Source of the DNA: Thioalkalivibrio halophilus | GTDB lineage: Bacteria > Pseudomonadota > Gammaproteobacteria > Ectothiorhodospirales > Ectothiorhodospiraceae | DNA length: 49,765 nt | Reading direction: 5' to 3' | Assembly (NCBI RefSeq): GCF_001995255.1 | Contig: NZ_MUZR01000018.1 | Location: 1-49,765 of the forward strand | Shown: positions 1 to 8,359 of the stretch, in pieces | How positions within the stretch are numbered: the first letter of the stretch is position 1 | Layout: each line of letters begins with the position of its first letter | Position numbers and translations under genes: made by a program | The notes under the pieces: model-generated | The model's input: only the letters and a program-made list of their open reading frames with translations | Told to the model about the DNA's origin: nothing | The model's database searches: none

Positions 1-1
1 G

Positions 2-2821
2 ATACGCGGGATGGCGCCGGCCTTCAGCCATTACCTGGCGCAGACGGTCCGGCGCCATCCCGCGTATCTGCTCGAGGCGCTGGACGACGGGGGGCACATG
101 CCCGCCTGTAACGACGCGGACTTTCATGCAGTCCTGCAGGCCCGGGTGGACGCGGCGGAGGACGAGGACGGCCTGCGTCGGGCGCTGCGCGAGACGCGCC
201 ATCGCGAGCTGCTGCGGATTGGCTGGCGCGACCTGGCCGGCGCGGCGGACCTGGAAGAAGTCATGCACGATCTCAGCCGCCTGGCGGATGGCCTGATCGG
301 TGCGGCGCTGGGGTGGCTGGATACGCGTTACCGCGAGCGCCACGGCCAGCCGCGCAGCGCCGAGGACGGATCGCCGCAGTCGCTGGTGGTGCTGGGGCTG
401 GGCAAGCTGGGTGGCGGCGAGCTGAATTTCTCCTCGGACATCGATCTGATCTTTGCCTTCGAGGAGAACGGTGAGACCGACGGCGCGAAGCCGCTGGACA
501 ACCCGACCTATTTCCAGCGCCTCGGCCGGGCGCTGATCGCGGTGCTGTCCGAGGTGACCGCGGACGGCTTCTGCTACCGGGTCGACATGCGCCTGCGGCC
601 GTTCGGGGATACCGGCCCCCTGGCGATGCACTTCGACGCGATGGAGGATTACTACCAGGCCCATGGTCGGGAGTGGGAACGCTACGCGCTGATCAAGGCG
701 CGGGTGATCGCCGGGGACGTCGAGGCCGGCGGGCGCCTGATGCGCCGGCTGCGCCCGTTCATCTATCGCCGTTACCTGGATTACGGCTCGCTGGCCAACC
801 TGCGCCAGCTCAAGCAGATGATCAACGACGAGTCCGCGCGCAAGGGGCGGTTCGAGGACGTCAAGCACGGCGAGGGCGGGATCCGCGAGATCGAGTTCAT
901 CGGCCAGGCCTTCCAGTTGATCCGCGGGGGACGCGATCAGGCCCTGCAGCGGCGCGACCTGCTGGGCGTGCTGGCGGTGCTCGGGGAGCGCGAGCTGCTG
1001 CCCGATTACGTGGTGGAACAGCTGGAGCGCGGTTATCGTTTCCTGCGGCGGGTGGAGAACCGCCTGCAGATGCTCAACGACCAGCAGACCCACCGTCTGC
1101 CGCGCGAGGGCGATGACCGCGCGCGCCTGGCGCTGGCCATGGGGTTCGAGGACGAGGGCAGTTTCGAGGCCGCGCTGGTACGCGAACAGCACCGGGTCCA
1201 TGCCCATTTCGATCAGGTCTTCGTTGCCCCGCAGCGGGCCGGCGAAGAAAGCATGGAGGACTCGCCGGAGGCCGATCGCGAACAGCAGATCCAGCGGCTG
1301 TGGATGGGCACGCTGAACGAGGACGAGGCCCGTGAGGCGCTGGCCGGACTCGGCTTCAACGATCCCGGGTCGGCCTTCGCCGGCATCAATGATCTGCGCG
1401 AAAGCCCCGGGGTGCGGGCGATGAGCACCACCGGGCGTCAGCGTCTCGACCGGCTGATGCCGTTGCTGCTGGGGGCCATCGCCGAGCAGGACGCGCCCGA
1501 CGATGTCCTGCCGCGGGCGCTGCAGCTGATTCGCACCATCGCGCGGCGCTCGGTGTATCTGTCGCTGTTGGTGGAAAACCCGCTGGCGCTGTCCCAGCTG
1601 GTGCGCCTGGTGGGCGCGAGTCCGTGGATCAGCGACCAGCTGACCCATCATCCCCTGCTGCTGGACGAACTGCTGGATCCGCGCGCGCTGTACGCTCCGC
1701 CGGACCGCGAGGGCCTGCAGGCGGAACTGGAGGACGAGCTGGCACGCTTCCCGGGGCAGGACCACGAGCAGATGCTGGACCGCCTGCGGCAGTTCAAGCA
1801 GGTGCAGACCCTGCGCGTGGCGGCGGCCGACATTACCGGGTTCCTGCCGCTGATGAAGGTCTCGGATCATCTGACCTGGCTGGCGGAGGTGCTGCTGGAA
1901 CAGGTGCTGCACCTGGCCTGGGAGCACATGGTGCAGCGTTTCGGCGCGCCGCAGTGCGGCGAGGATGCCAGCGCCTGCCGTCCGGCGCGTTTCGCGGTCA
2001 TCGGCTACGGCAAGCTGGGTGGCTTCGAGCTGGGCTACGGTTCGGATCTCGATGTGGTGTTCCTGCACGACAGCGATGACAGCGCCAGTGCGCGCACCGC
2101 CGGGCCGAAGGTGATCGACAACAGCGAGTTCTTTGCCCGGGTCGCCCAGCGGGTGGTGCATCTGCTGGGGGCGTTCACCGCCTCCGGGCGGCTGTACGAA
2201 GTAGACACGCGGCTGCGCCCCTCGGGTACGGCCGGTTTGCTGGTTTCCGGGCTGGAGGCGTTCCGTCGCTACCAGGACGAGTCGGCCTGGACCTGGGAAC
2301 ACCAGGCACTGGTGCGGGCGCGCTTCGTGGCCGGAGATCGGTTGCTCGGCGAGGACTTCGCCGCCCTGCGCCGGGAGGTTCTGACCCGTCCGCGCGATGC
2401 CGATGCCCTGCGCCGCGAGGTGGTGGAGATGCGCCAGCGCATGTTGACCGAGCACGCGTCGAAACCGGGCGATGGCTTCCACCTCAAGCGCGACCGTGGC
2501 GGTATCACCGATATCGAATTCATGGTTCAATACTGGGTTCTGGTTGCCGCGCACGAGTATCCGGCAGTGTGCGAATACCCGGACAAGATCCGCACCCTGG
2601 AGGCCCTGGGCGCCAGTGGCGTGATCGACGCCGGGTTCAGCAGCGAACTGGCCGATGCCTACCGCGATCTGCGCAACCGCATCCACCGTTTGACCCTTGC
2701 CGGGCGCGACGCCCGCGTGGAACAGCCGGATGCGGAGCTGGAGGCGGTGCGCGCGCGGGTGACGCGTGCCTGGGAGAGCGTATTCGGCGATGCCGATGTT
2801 GATGCTGCTTCCCGCGGCTGA
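2..2821 (+). CDS. glnE: Bifunctional glutamine synthetase adenylyltransferase/deadenylase (5' partial)
   Basis: GlnE attaches AMP to, and removes it from, glutamine synthetase in response to PII, setting nitrogen assimilation in the cytoplasm. Two nucleotidyltransferase modules are visible. The N-terminal one has GKLGGGELNFSSDIDLIF near residue 130 counted from the ATG at 11. The C-terminal one has GYGKLGGFELGYGSDLDVVF near residue 663. Each is followed by a helical domain. The frame is open to the left edge (codons for Ile-Arg-Gly precede that ATG). By recall of the E. coli protein, the ATG lines up some 35 residues inside it, so the true start probably lies outside the window. The gene ends 35 bases before ilvE on the same strand. 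Identity is firm; only the 5' end is uncertain. Confidence 0.95.
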   Translation: MRGMAPAFSHYLAQTVRRHPAYLLEALDDGGHMPACNDADFHAVLQARVDAAEDEDGLRRALRETRHRELLRIGWRDLAGAADLEEVMHDLSRLADGLIGAALGWLDTRYRERHGQPRSAEDGSPQSLVVLGLGKLGGGELNFSSDIDLIFAFEENGETDGAKPLDNPTYFQRLGRALIAVLSEVTADGFCYRVDMRLRPFGDTGPLAMHFDAMEDYYQAHGREWERYALIKARVIAGDVEAGGRLMRRLRPFIYRRYLDYGSLANLRQLKQMINDESARKGRFEDVKHGEGGIREIEFIGQAFQLIRGGRDQALQRRDLLGVLAVLGERELLPDYVVEQLERGYRFLRRVENRLQMLNDQQTHRLPREGDDRARLALAMGFEDEGSFEAALVREQHRVHAHFDQVFVAPQRAGEESMEDSPEADREQQIQRLWMGTLNEDEAREALAGLGFNDPGSAFAGINDLRESPGVRAMSTTGRQRLDRLMPLLLGAIAEQDAPDDVLPRALQLIRTIARRSVYLSLLVENPLALSQLVRLVGASPWISDQLTHHPLLLDELLDPRALYAPPDREGLQAELEDELARFPGQDHEQMLDRLRQFKQVQTLRVAAADITGFLPLMKVSDHLTWLAEVLLEQVLHLAWEHMVQRFGAPQCGEDASACRPARFAVIGYGKLGGFELGYGSDLDVVFLHDSDDSASARTAGPKVIDNSEFFARVAQRVVHLLGAFTASGRLYEVDTRLRPSGTAGLLVSGLEAFRRYQDESAWTWEHQALVRARFVAGDRLLGEDFAALRREVLTRPRDADALRREVVEMRQRMLTEHASKPGDGFHLKRDRGGITDIEFMVQYWVLVAAHEYPAVCEYPDKIRTLEALGASGVIDAGFSSELADAYRDLRNRIHRLTLAGRDARVEQPDAELEAVRARVTRAWESVFGDADVDAASRG

Positions 2822-2856
2822 CCCGACGGAACAACACGAAACCGAGGACGCAAGCG

Positions 2857-3777
2857 ATGTCGATGGCCGACCGGGACGGGGTGATCTGGCTGGATGGCGA
2901 GATGGTGCCCTGGCGGGATGCGAAGACCCATGTTCTGACCCACACCCTGCACTACGGGATGGGGGTGTTCGAGGGTGTCCGGGCCTATCCCACCGATCAC
3001 GGGCCGGCCATCTTTCGTCTCGAGGATCACACGCGGCGCCTGTTCAACTCCGCCAAGATCCTCGGCATGACCCTGCCGTTCACCGCCGAGCGTCTGAACC
3101 GTGCACAACAGGCGGCGATCACCGAGAACAATCTCGAGAGCGCCTATCTTCGGCCGATGGCCTTCTTCGGTTCCGAAGGCATGGGCCTGCGCGCCGACAA
3201 TCTCGAGGTGCACGTGATGGTGGCGGCCTGGAGCTGGGGCAGCTACCTCGGCGACGACGGCATCGAGAACGGCATCCGCATCCGTACCTCGTCGTTCAGT
3301 CGGCACCACGTGAACGTGACCATGTGCAAGGCCAAGGCCAACGGCAATTACATGAACTCGATGATGGCCCTGCAGGAGGCCACCCGGTGCGGATATGACG
3401 AGGCCATGCTGCTGGACACCGAGGGCTACGTGGCCGAGGGCAGCGGCGAGAACATCTTCATCATCAGCGGCGGCGTGATCTACACGCCGGACCTGACTTC
3501 GGCGCTGGACGGCATTACCCGCCGCACCGTGATCGAACTGGCGGCCGAGGAGGGCTTCCGCGTGGTGGAGAAACGCATCACCCGCGACGAGGTTTACATC
3601 GCCGACGAGGCCTTCTTCACCGGGACCGCCGCCGAGGTCACCCCGATCCGCGAGGTGGACGACCGGCCGATCGGTACCGGCAGCCGCGGCCCCATCACCG
3701 AACTGCTGCAGTCGCGCTATTTCGACGTGGTCCACGGCCGTGACTCGCGGCATCAGGACTGGCTGACCTACGTCTGA
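2857..3777 (+). CDS. ilvE: Branched-chain amino acid aminotransferase
   Basis: This 306-residue PLP enzyme catalyses the last step of valine, leucine and isoleucine synthesis, using glutamate as amino donor. It is a fold-type IV aminotransferase. YGMGVFEGVRAY lies near residue 32, the Schiff-base lysine is K160 in KAKANGNY (the same number as in the E. coli enzyme as I recall it), GSGENIF follows, and the C-terminal FTGTAAEVTP loop binds the cofactor phosphate. A GAGGA ribosome-binding site sits 8 bases before the ATG. It follows glnE closely, so the two nitrogen-metabolism genes are probably co-transcribed. D-amino-acid and aminodeoxychorismate lyase relatives share the fold, but length and motifs favour IlvE. 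Confidence 0.95.
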   Translation: MSMADRDGVIWLDGEMVPWRDAKTHVLTHTLHYGMGVFEGVRAYPTDHGPAIFRLEDHTRRLFNSAKILGMTLPFTAERLNRAQQAAITENNLESAYLRPMAFFGSEGMGLRADNLEVHVMVAAWSWGSYLGDDGIENGIRIRTSSFSRHHVNVTMCKAKANGNYMNSMMALQEATRCGYDEAMLLDTEGYVAEGSGENIFIISGGVIYTPDLTSALDGITRRTVIELAAEEGFRVVEKRITRDEVYIADEAFFTGTAAEVTPIREVDDRPIGTGSRGPITELLQSRYFDVVHGRDSRHQDWLTYV

Positions 3778-3812
3778 ACGGCGCGACCCCGACCCGGAGC
3801 GAGACCCGAACC

Positions 3813-4040
3813 ATGGTGAATCCCGATACCGCCAGCCATCAGGACCAGTACACGACCGCCAATGCCGAGACGACGGTACGCGTGACCCAGCGGGATCTCC
3901 CGCTGCACTGCCCGACGCCCGGCACGGCCCTGTGGGCTTCCCATCCGCGGGTGTTCATCCCGATCGACGAGACCGAGGACGGGCGCTACCAGTGTCCCTA
4001 TTGCGGCACGATCTACATCCTCGAAGACGCCGCCGACTGA
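3813..4040 (+). CDS. Small CHCC-type zinc-finger protein
   Basis: This 75-residue protein carries a zf-CHCC domain. LHCP, then SHPRVFIPI, then CPYCGTIY supply the Cys-His-Cys-Cys ligands in the order typical of the family, which also includes the zinc-binding region of the complex I subunit NDUFS6. The first 30 residues are polar and look disordered. Bacterial members are short stand-alone proteins of unknown biochemical role. It lies 35 bases after ilvE with a CGGAG element before its ATG, so it probably belongs to the ilvE transcript. A strong hairpin follows it, before hldE. The family call is good; the function is unknown. Confidence 0.85.
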   Translation: MVNPDTASHQDQYTTANAETTVRVTQRDLPLHCPTPGTALWASHPRVFIPIDETEDGRYQCPYCGTIYILEDAAD

Positions 4041-4046
4041 TCCCCC

Positions 4047-4079
4047 CGCCCGGGCCCGGCACGATCCCGGACCCGGGCG
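4047..4079 (+). other. Perfect 8-bp stem hairpin upstream of hldE
   Basis: CGCCCGGG (4047-4054) and CCCGGGCG (4072-4079) form a perfect 8-bp stem around a 17-base loop that itself contains CCGG repeats. It lies between the zinc-finger stop and the hldE start at 4091. There is no T-run, so it is not a canonical intrinsic terminator. It could trim transcripts from ilvE or reduce ribosome access to hldE. Confidence 0.4.
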
Positions 4080-4090
4080 CAGGTACGACC

Positions 4091-5515
4091 ATGACCCTGC
4101 CCCCCCTGGATCAGGCCCGCGTGCTGGTCGCCGGCGATCTGATGCTGGATCGCTACTGGCACGGCGCGACCGACCGCATCTCGCCGGAGGCGCCGGTGCC
4201 CGTGGTGCACGTGCGCGACATCGAGCAGCGTCCGGGCGGGGCCGGTAACGTCGCCCTGAACCTGGCCGCGCTGGGCGGTCGTCCCGACCTGGTGGGGGTG
4301 ACCGGGGACGACACGGCCGCGTCCGATCTGTCCGCATTGCTGGAGGAGGCGGGTGTTCGCTGCCACTTCCGGCGCCGGTCGGGGGCCGCGACCATCACCA
4401 AGCTGCGGGTCATCAGTCGTCATCAGCAGCTGATCCGGCTGGATTTCGAGGACGGTTTCCCCGGCGCCACGGCCGGTGACCTGCTGGCGGATTTCGAACC
4501 GTTGCTGAGCGACTGCCAGGTGGTGGTGCTGTCCGACTACGCCAAGGGGGCGCTGCGCGACCCGCAGCCGCTGATCCGCGCGGCGCGGGCCGCCGGCCGC
4601 CCGGTGCTGGTGGACCCCAAGGGCACCGATTTCTCCGCCTACCGCGGCGCCAGTCTGGTCACGCCCAATCTCGCGGAACTGGAGGCCGTGGCCGGTCCCT
4701 GTCCGGACACGGCGGCGCTGGAGCGCGCGGCCACCGGTCTGCTCCGCGAGCATGGTATCGAGGCGTTGCTGGTCACGCGCGGGGCGGAGGGCATGACCCT
4801 GTTCCGTCCCGACCGGCCGCCGGTGCATCAGCCGGCCAGGGCACGCGAGGTGTTCGACGTGACCGGTGCCGGCGACACGGTGATCGCGACCCTCGCGGCC
4901 GCGGTGGCGGCCGGCGAGACGCTGGAGGATGCGATGCATCTGGCCAACCTCGCCGCCGGGATCGTGGTCGGCAAGCTGGGCACCGCGACGGTATCCCCGG
5001 ACGAACTGCGCGCGGCGCGGCACGAGCCGGGGGGCGCCGATCGCGGCGTGCTGTCCCGCGCCGGGCTGATGGCCGCGCTGGAGCGCGCGCGGGCCGCCGG
5101 CGAGCGCATCGTGATGACCAACGGCTGCTTCGACCTGCTGCATGCCGGGCACGTGGCCTATCTGGAGCAGGCCCGGGCTCGCGGCGACCGGTTGGTGGTG
5201 GCGGTCAACGATGACGCCTCGGTGCAGCGCCTGAAGGGCGCCGGACGACCGGTAACCCCGCTGGAGGGCCGCATGGCCGTGCTCGCCGGGCTGGCCGCGG
5301 TCGACTGGGTAGTGCCGTTCGCCGAGGACACCCCGGCGGAGTTGATCGGCGAGATCCTGCCCGACGTGCTGGTCAAGGGCGGCGACTACAGGCCGGAAGA
5401 CATCGCGGGTTATGATGCCGTCACTGCGGCCGGCGGCCGGGTCGAGGTGCTGGATTTCGTCGACGGCTGTTCGACCAGCGCGGTGATGGAGCGTATCCGA
5501 CAGGGCCATTACTGA
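4091..5515 (+). CDS. hldE: Bifunctional heptose-7-phosphate kinase / heptose-1-phosphate adenylyltransferase
   Basis: HldE performs two steps of ADP-heptose synthesis for the LPS inner core. Its kinase makes heptose 1,7-bisphosphate, and its nucleotidyltransferase attaches AMP. The N-terminal ribokinase-type domain shows GDLMLDRYW, RISPEAPVPV, GGAGNVA and the catalytic DVTGAGDT near residue 256. The C-terminal cytidylyltransferase-like domain begins near residue 340 with TNGCFDLLHAGHV, giving the HxGH signature. At 474 residues it matches the usual full length. The ATG at 4091 begins the conserved N-terminus; the longer open frame upstream runs through the zinc-finger gene and is not used. 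GmhA and GmhB, the other enzymes of this pathway, lie at 23.2-24.4 kb. Confidence 0.96.
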   Translation: MTLPPLDQARVLVAGDLMLDRYWHGATDRISPEAPVPVVHVRDIEQRPGGAGNVALNLAALGGRPDLVGVTGDDTAASDLSALLEEAGVRCHFRRRSGAATITKLRVISRHQQLIRLDFEDGFPGATAGDLLADFEPLLSDCQVVVLSDYAKGALRDPQPLIRAARAAGRPVLVDPKGTDFSAYRGASLVTPNLAELEAVAGPCPDTAALERAATGLLREHGIEALLVTRGAEGMTLFRPDRPPVHQPARAREVFDVTGAGDTVIATLAAAVAAGETLEDAMHLANLAAGIVVGKLGTATVSPDELRAARHEPGGADRGVLSRAGLMAALERARAAGERIVMTNGCFDLLHAGHVAYLEQARARGDRLVVAVNDDASVQRLKGAGRPVTPLEGRMAVLAGLAAVDWVVPFAEDTPAELIGEILPDVLVKGGDYRPEDIAGYDAVTAAGGRVEVLDFVDGCSTSAVMERIRQGHY

Positions 5516-5540
5516 GACGAATTCCGGGGCAAAACCACAC

Positions 5541-6350
5541 ATGAAAGTACTCTATCTCGTGGGCATGGGCCGCAGCGGTTCGACCCTGCTGGACATCCTG
5601 CTGGACGCGCACAGCCAGGTGCGCGCGCTGGGCGGGGTCCGGCGCCTGGCGCATTACGCGCGCAAGCATCCCTGCCCCTGCGGCGCGCCCAGCTTCTGGG
5701 CCTGCGACTTCTGGTCGGCGGTCAACGCCCGGCTGGAGGAGCGCCTGGGCTGCAACCTGGAGACCCTGGACGTGCATGCGCGCGACCCGGCCCGTTTCAA
5801 CGAGCACAACCGCACGTTGTTCGAGGTGGTCTCCGAGGTCAGCGGGGTCCCGTTCGTGACCGACAATTCCAAGTCGGTGCAGCGCCTGCGCCGGCTGATG
5901 GCCGCCCCGGACATCGAAGTGGTGCCCATCCACGTGCTGCGCGACCCGCGCGGGCGGGCGCAGTCGCTGCGCAAGCGCAAGCAGCAGAACTACCTCCCCA
6001 CCTTCTCCTATTCCCATCGCTCGCTGCGGCTGTACCACCTGCTGCGCAACGAGCCGCACATCGTGGTGAACTACGAGAAGCTGGCCTACGACCCCGAGGA
6101 CCAGCTGCCGAAGCTGATGGAGCGTCTGGGGCTGGAGTTCGAGCGCCCGCAGCTCGACTCCTGGGCGGAGATGGCGCATCACAACATCGGCTCGGCGGAT
6201 GTCTTCCGCAAGACCGAGGGGAGCGTGATCTGGCCGGACGATGCCTGGAAGCAGGTGATCCCGCCGTACATGCAGCGCATCCAGAACGTGATCGCCTGGC
6301 CCGGACGGGTCGCCAACGACGCCAAGGAGCGTCGCTGGGGTCTGGACTGA
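5541..6350 (+). CDS. Sulfotransferase family protein (ST-A)
   Basis: This 269-residue protein is a P-loop-like sulfotransferase that probably moves sulfate from PAPS to a carbohydrate hydroxyl. GRSGSTLLD at residues 10-18 is the 5'-phosphosulfate-binding loop. VTDNSKSVQRL and VLRDPRGRAQSL, near residues 110-140, correspond to the 3'-phosphate-binding region. A Cys-rich stretch (KHPCPCGAPSFWAC) near residues 48-61 is unusual and may bind a metal or form disulfides. It follows hldE by 25 bases on the same strand and meets the double-kinase gene tail to tail. It is the only + strand member of the eight sulfotransferases. Family confidence is high; the acceptor is unknown, with an LPS or capsule sugar inferred from context. 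Confidence 0.85.
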   Translation: MKVLYLVGMGRSGSTLLDILLDAHSQVRALGGVRRLAHYARKHPCPCGAPSFWACDFWSAVNARLEERLGCNLETLDVHARDPARFNEHNRTLFEVVSEVSGVPFVTDNSKSVQRLRRLMAAPDIEVVPIHVLRDPRGRAQSLRKRKQQNYLPTFSYSHRSLRLYHLLRNEPHIVVNYEKLAYDPEDQLPKLMERLGLEFERPQLDSWAEMAHHNIGSADVFRKTEGSVIWPDDAWKQVIPPYMQRIQNVIAWPGRVANDAKERRWGLD

Positions 6351-6371
6351 CGCACCCGCGTCCGCAGCCGG

Positions 6372-7655
6372 TCAGCGCGCCTCGCCGACCCGCAGCAGCC
6401 ACTCCCGGTCGTGCTGCGCGGCACGCAGAAAGCCGCGCGCCCTCGGCCGGGCAAAGGCCAGCGGCAGCGGATCGAGGATCCACAGGTTCCGGCCGTCGCT
6501 GCCCAGCATGCGCGGATCCCGCCCGCGGAACCGGATCCCGTAGTCCCGCAGACCCGCCCACAGCGTCTCGGCCGCTTCCGGACCGGGCGGAGGGCCGCCG
6601 TCCGTCAGCGGGTGCATGTCCGGGATCGCCTCCTGGACCAGCCAGATCATGCCGCAATCCGCAGCGACCACCGCCACCGGCCGCGGCACCGCCAACCCCA
6701 GCCGCCGGAGGGTGAGCGCATGGCTCCAGACCCGACGCGCGACCCGGCGGGTGAGGGCCGGGCGCAGCAGGGCAGGCAGGGTCTGCCAGGGGGCGTCGAT
6801 GCGTCGGGCCCGCAGCTCGTTGTTCGCCGGGGTCTCGGGTAGCTCGCCGGCCGCGTACAGCTGGCGGGCGATCTCGCCGGCCTGCTCACGGGTGATGCTG
6901 CGCCGGTCGTGGATGATCCCGAGGTCGTCGCTGCGAAAGCGCGGATAGTGTTTCCAGCCCCGTGCCGCGCGGTGCGCAACCCGGCGGGCGTGGCGGACGC
7001 GGGCGTGGCGCAGTGCCCGCAGGAAACGCTCCAGCTCGGCCTCGCTCGCGTCCCAGCCGCGCAGCTCGTGGTAGCGCCGGAAGCCCTCGCGGATGCGCGC
7101 CTCGGGCACGCGGGTCTTGGACGCGTACAGCCGCTGCAGGTGGCGCAGGGCGGCTCGCCGTCCGAGGGCGGCTCCACGCTGGCGTACCCGGTCCCCGTCG
7201 ATCGCGTACAGCTTTCCGTCGCGGGGGATGAAGTTCAGCCAGTTGAGATCGTTCTGCACGACGCCGGCGCGGTGGTGTTCGGCCAGGGTGGTCAGCAGCC
7301 GGGCATGGGCCTCGTGCCCGGGATCGCCGCCGGGCGGTGGCCAGGGGGTATCCGCCTCGACCAGGTCCAGCACCAGCAGCCACGCGCGGTATTGCGGGCA
7401 GTAGCCGGCGTGGTGCAGCGCCGGCGCCGGCACGCCGGCCGCCTCCAGTCGGCGTGCCCCGCGGGCGCCACGGCGCCATTCGGCCCACTGCGCGATGCGC
7501 CCGAGATAGAACTTGGCGACCACCACACGGCCGTCCGCCAGCCGGGCGCGAAAGATCCGCCGCTTGCCCGGGTACTCGTGGAGGCAGTCCTCCAGCGCGA
7601 GGGGGCCGAGCCCGGCGACTTCCGGGCGGTCACCCGTTTGCGGCGTTGGGGCCAT
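6372..7655 (-). CDS. Lipopolysaccharide-kinase-like protein with two kinase-like halves
   Basis: A 427-residue protein of the InaA/Kdo-kinase-like small-kinase superfamily, probably phosphorylating a glycan or lipid. The N-terminal half has VVVAKFYLG (K48 as candidate ATP lysine), a catalytic-loop equivalent QNDLNWLN (D136, N141; Gln replaces the usual His) and IDGD (D153) as metal-binding motif. The second half, from about residue 240, looks like another kinase C-lobe: a LGLAVPRPVAVV hinge, WLVQEAIPD, then a degraded loop RDPRMLGSDGRNLWILDPLP. This suggests one active and one decayed domain. Its start overlaps the end of the sulfotransferase gene before it by 26 bases, so they are translationally coupled. 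The substrate cannot be read from sequence. Confidence 0.75.
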   Translation of the reverse strand: MAPTPQTGDRPEVAGLGPLALEDCLHEYPGKRRIFRARLADGRVVVAKFYLGRIAQWAEWRRGARGARRLEAAGVPAPALHHAGYCPQYRAWLLVLDLVEADTPWPPPGGDPGHEAHARLLTTLAEHHRAGVVQNDLNWLNFIPRDGKLYAIDGDRVRQRGAALGRRAALRHLQRLYASKTRVPEARIREGFRRYHELRGWDASEAELERFLRALRHARVRHARRVAHRAARGWKHYPRFRSDDLGIIHDRRSITREQAGEIARQLYAAGELPETPANNELRARRIDAPWQTLPALLRPALTRRVARRVWSHALTLRRLGLAVPRPVAVVAADCGMIWLVQEAIPDMHPLTDGGPPPGPEAAETLWAGLRDYGIRFRGRDPRMLGSDGRNLWILDPLPLAFARPRARGFLRAAQHDREWLLRVGEAR

Positions 7656-8343
7656 CGAATTCGTAGCCCAGCAGGTCCAGGTCGCGGCGGTAATGCTGCG
7701 CCACCATCTCCGCCAGGGTGTCGTCGTAGTAGCTGCGGTAGTCGTCGCGTTCGCTGGCGCGGCGCAGATGCGGAAGCTCGGGCGTCGGGATCCCGATGCG
7801 CTGACAGATCGTGGCGAAATCCTCGTGCAGGTTCTCGTAGCGGCCGATGAAATCCACGATCACCCGCCCCTGCAGATCCACGATGTATTCGTGCTGCAGC
7901 TCCGCCGAGGTGTCCAGCATGTAGTCGTACGGCCGTTCGGGGTCGAATTTCAGCCGCAGGAAATCGCCGAAGGTGCTTGTGCCCTCCAGTACTTGGGGCT
8001 TCTCCCGCTGGATGTGGTGCCAGGAGCTCACCTGCAGATCCCAGGGATTGCGCACGATCGCGCACTTGAACAGCTCGCGGTAGACCGGCTCCGGCAGCAT
8101 CTCCTTCGCCGCGATCGCCTTCGCGTGCCGCGGAAACTTCAGCCCCAGCTTGTGCCGCGGCCGGGTCAGCTGACTGACCTGGCTGGCCGCCCACAGCGGA
8201 ATGCTGTACCAGCCGCCCCAGCGATACGGCCGCAGCGCCGCCCGGATGCTGGTCCCGCCCGTCTTGGCGATGTGCACGAACAGGAAATTCTTGCGATAGG
8301 AAATCAGCATAAATCGGGGTTCGGCTGCGAACGGTCGCGGCAT
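7630..8343 (-). CDS. Sulfotransferase family protein (ST-B)
   Basis: A 237-residue member of the carbohydrate sulfotransferase group (Sulfotransfer_2 type). The N-terminus has the strand and PAPS loop FLFVHIAKTGGTSI (K27-S32). CAIVRNPWDLQVSSW is the 3'-phosphate-binding segment with its Arg-Asn-Pro-Trp-Asp core. YIVDLQGRVIVDFIGRYENLHEDF is a typical late motif of this group. The start may be the ATG at 8343 or an in-frame ATG at 8310 that begins directly before the conserved strand; neither has a clear ribosome-binding site. It sits between the NGNHR protein and the double-kinase gene in a tight minus-strand operon. The acceptor is unknown. Confidence 0.85.
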   Translation of the reverse strand: MPRPFAAEPRFMLISYRKNFLFVHIAKTGGTSIRAALRPYRWGGWYSIPLWAASQVSQLTRPRHKLGLKFPRHAKAIAAKEMLPEPVYRELFKCAIVRNPWDLQVSSWHHIQREKPQVLEGTSTFGDFLRLKFDPERPYDYMLDTSAELQHEYIVDLQGRVIVDFIGRYENLHEDFATICQRIGIPTPELPHLRRASERDDYRSYYDDTLAEMVAQHYRRDLDLLGYEFDGPNAANG

Positions 8344-8359
8344 TGTAACCGCGGGCGCT

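Noticed and set aside
2659-3753. Long minus-strand frame opposite ilvE
   Set aside because: Antisense to a clear IlvE protein, low-complexity composition rich in His, Gly and Val, no domain; explained by high GC keeping the opposite frame open.
4013-5542. 509-codon minus-strand frame opposite hldE
   Set aside because: Antisense shadow of HldE with no recognisable motif.
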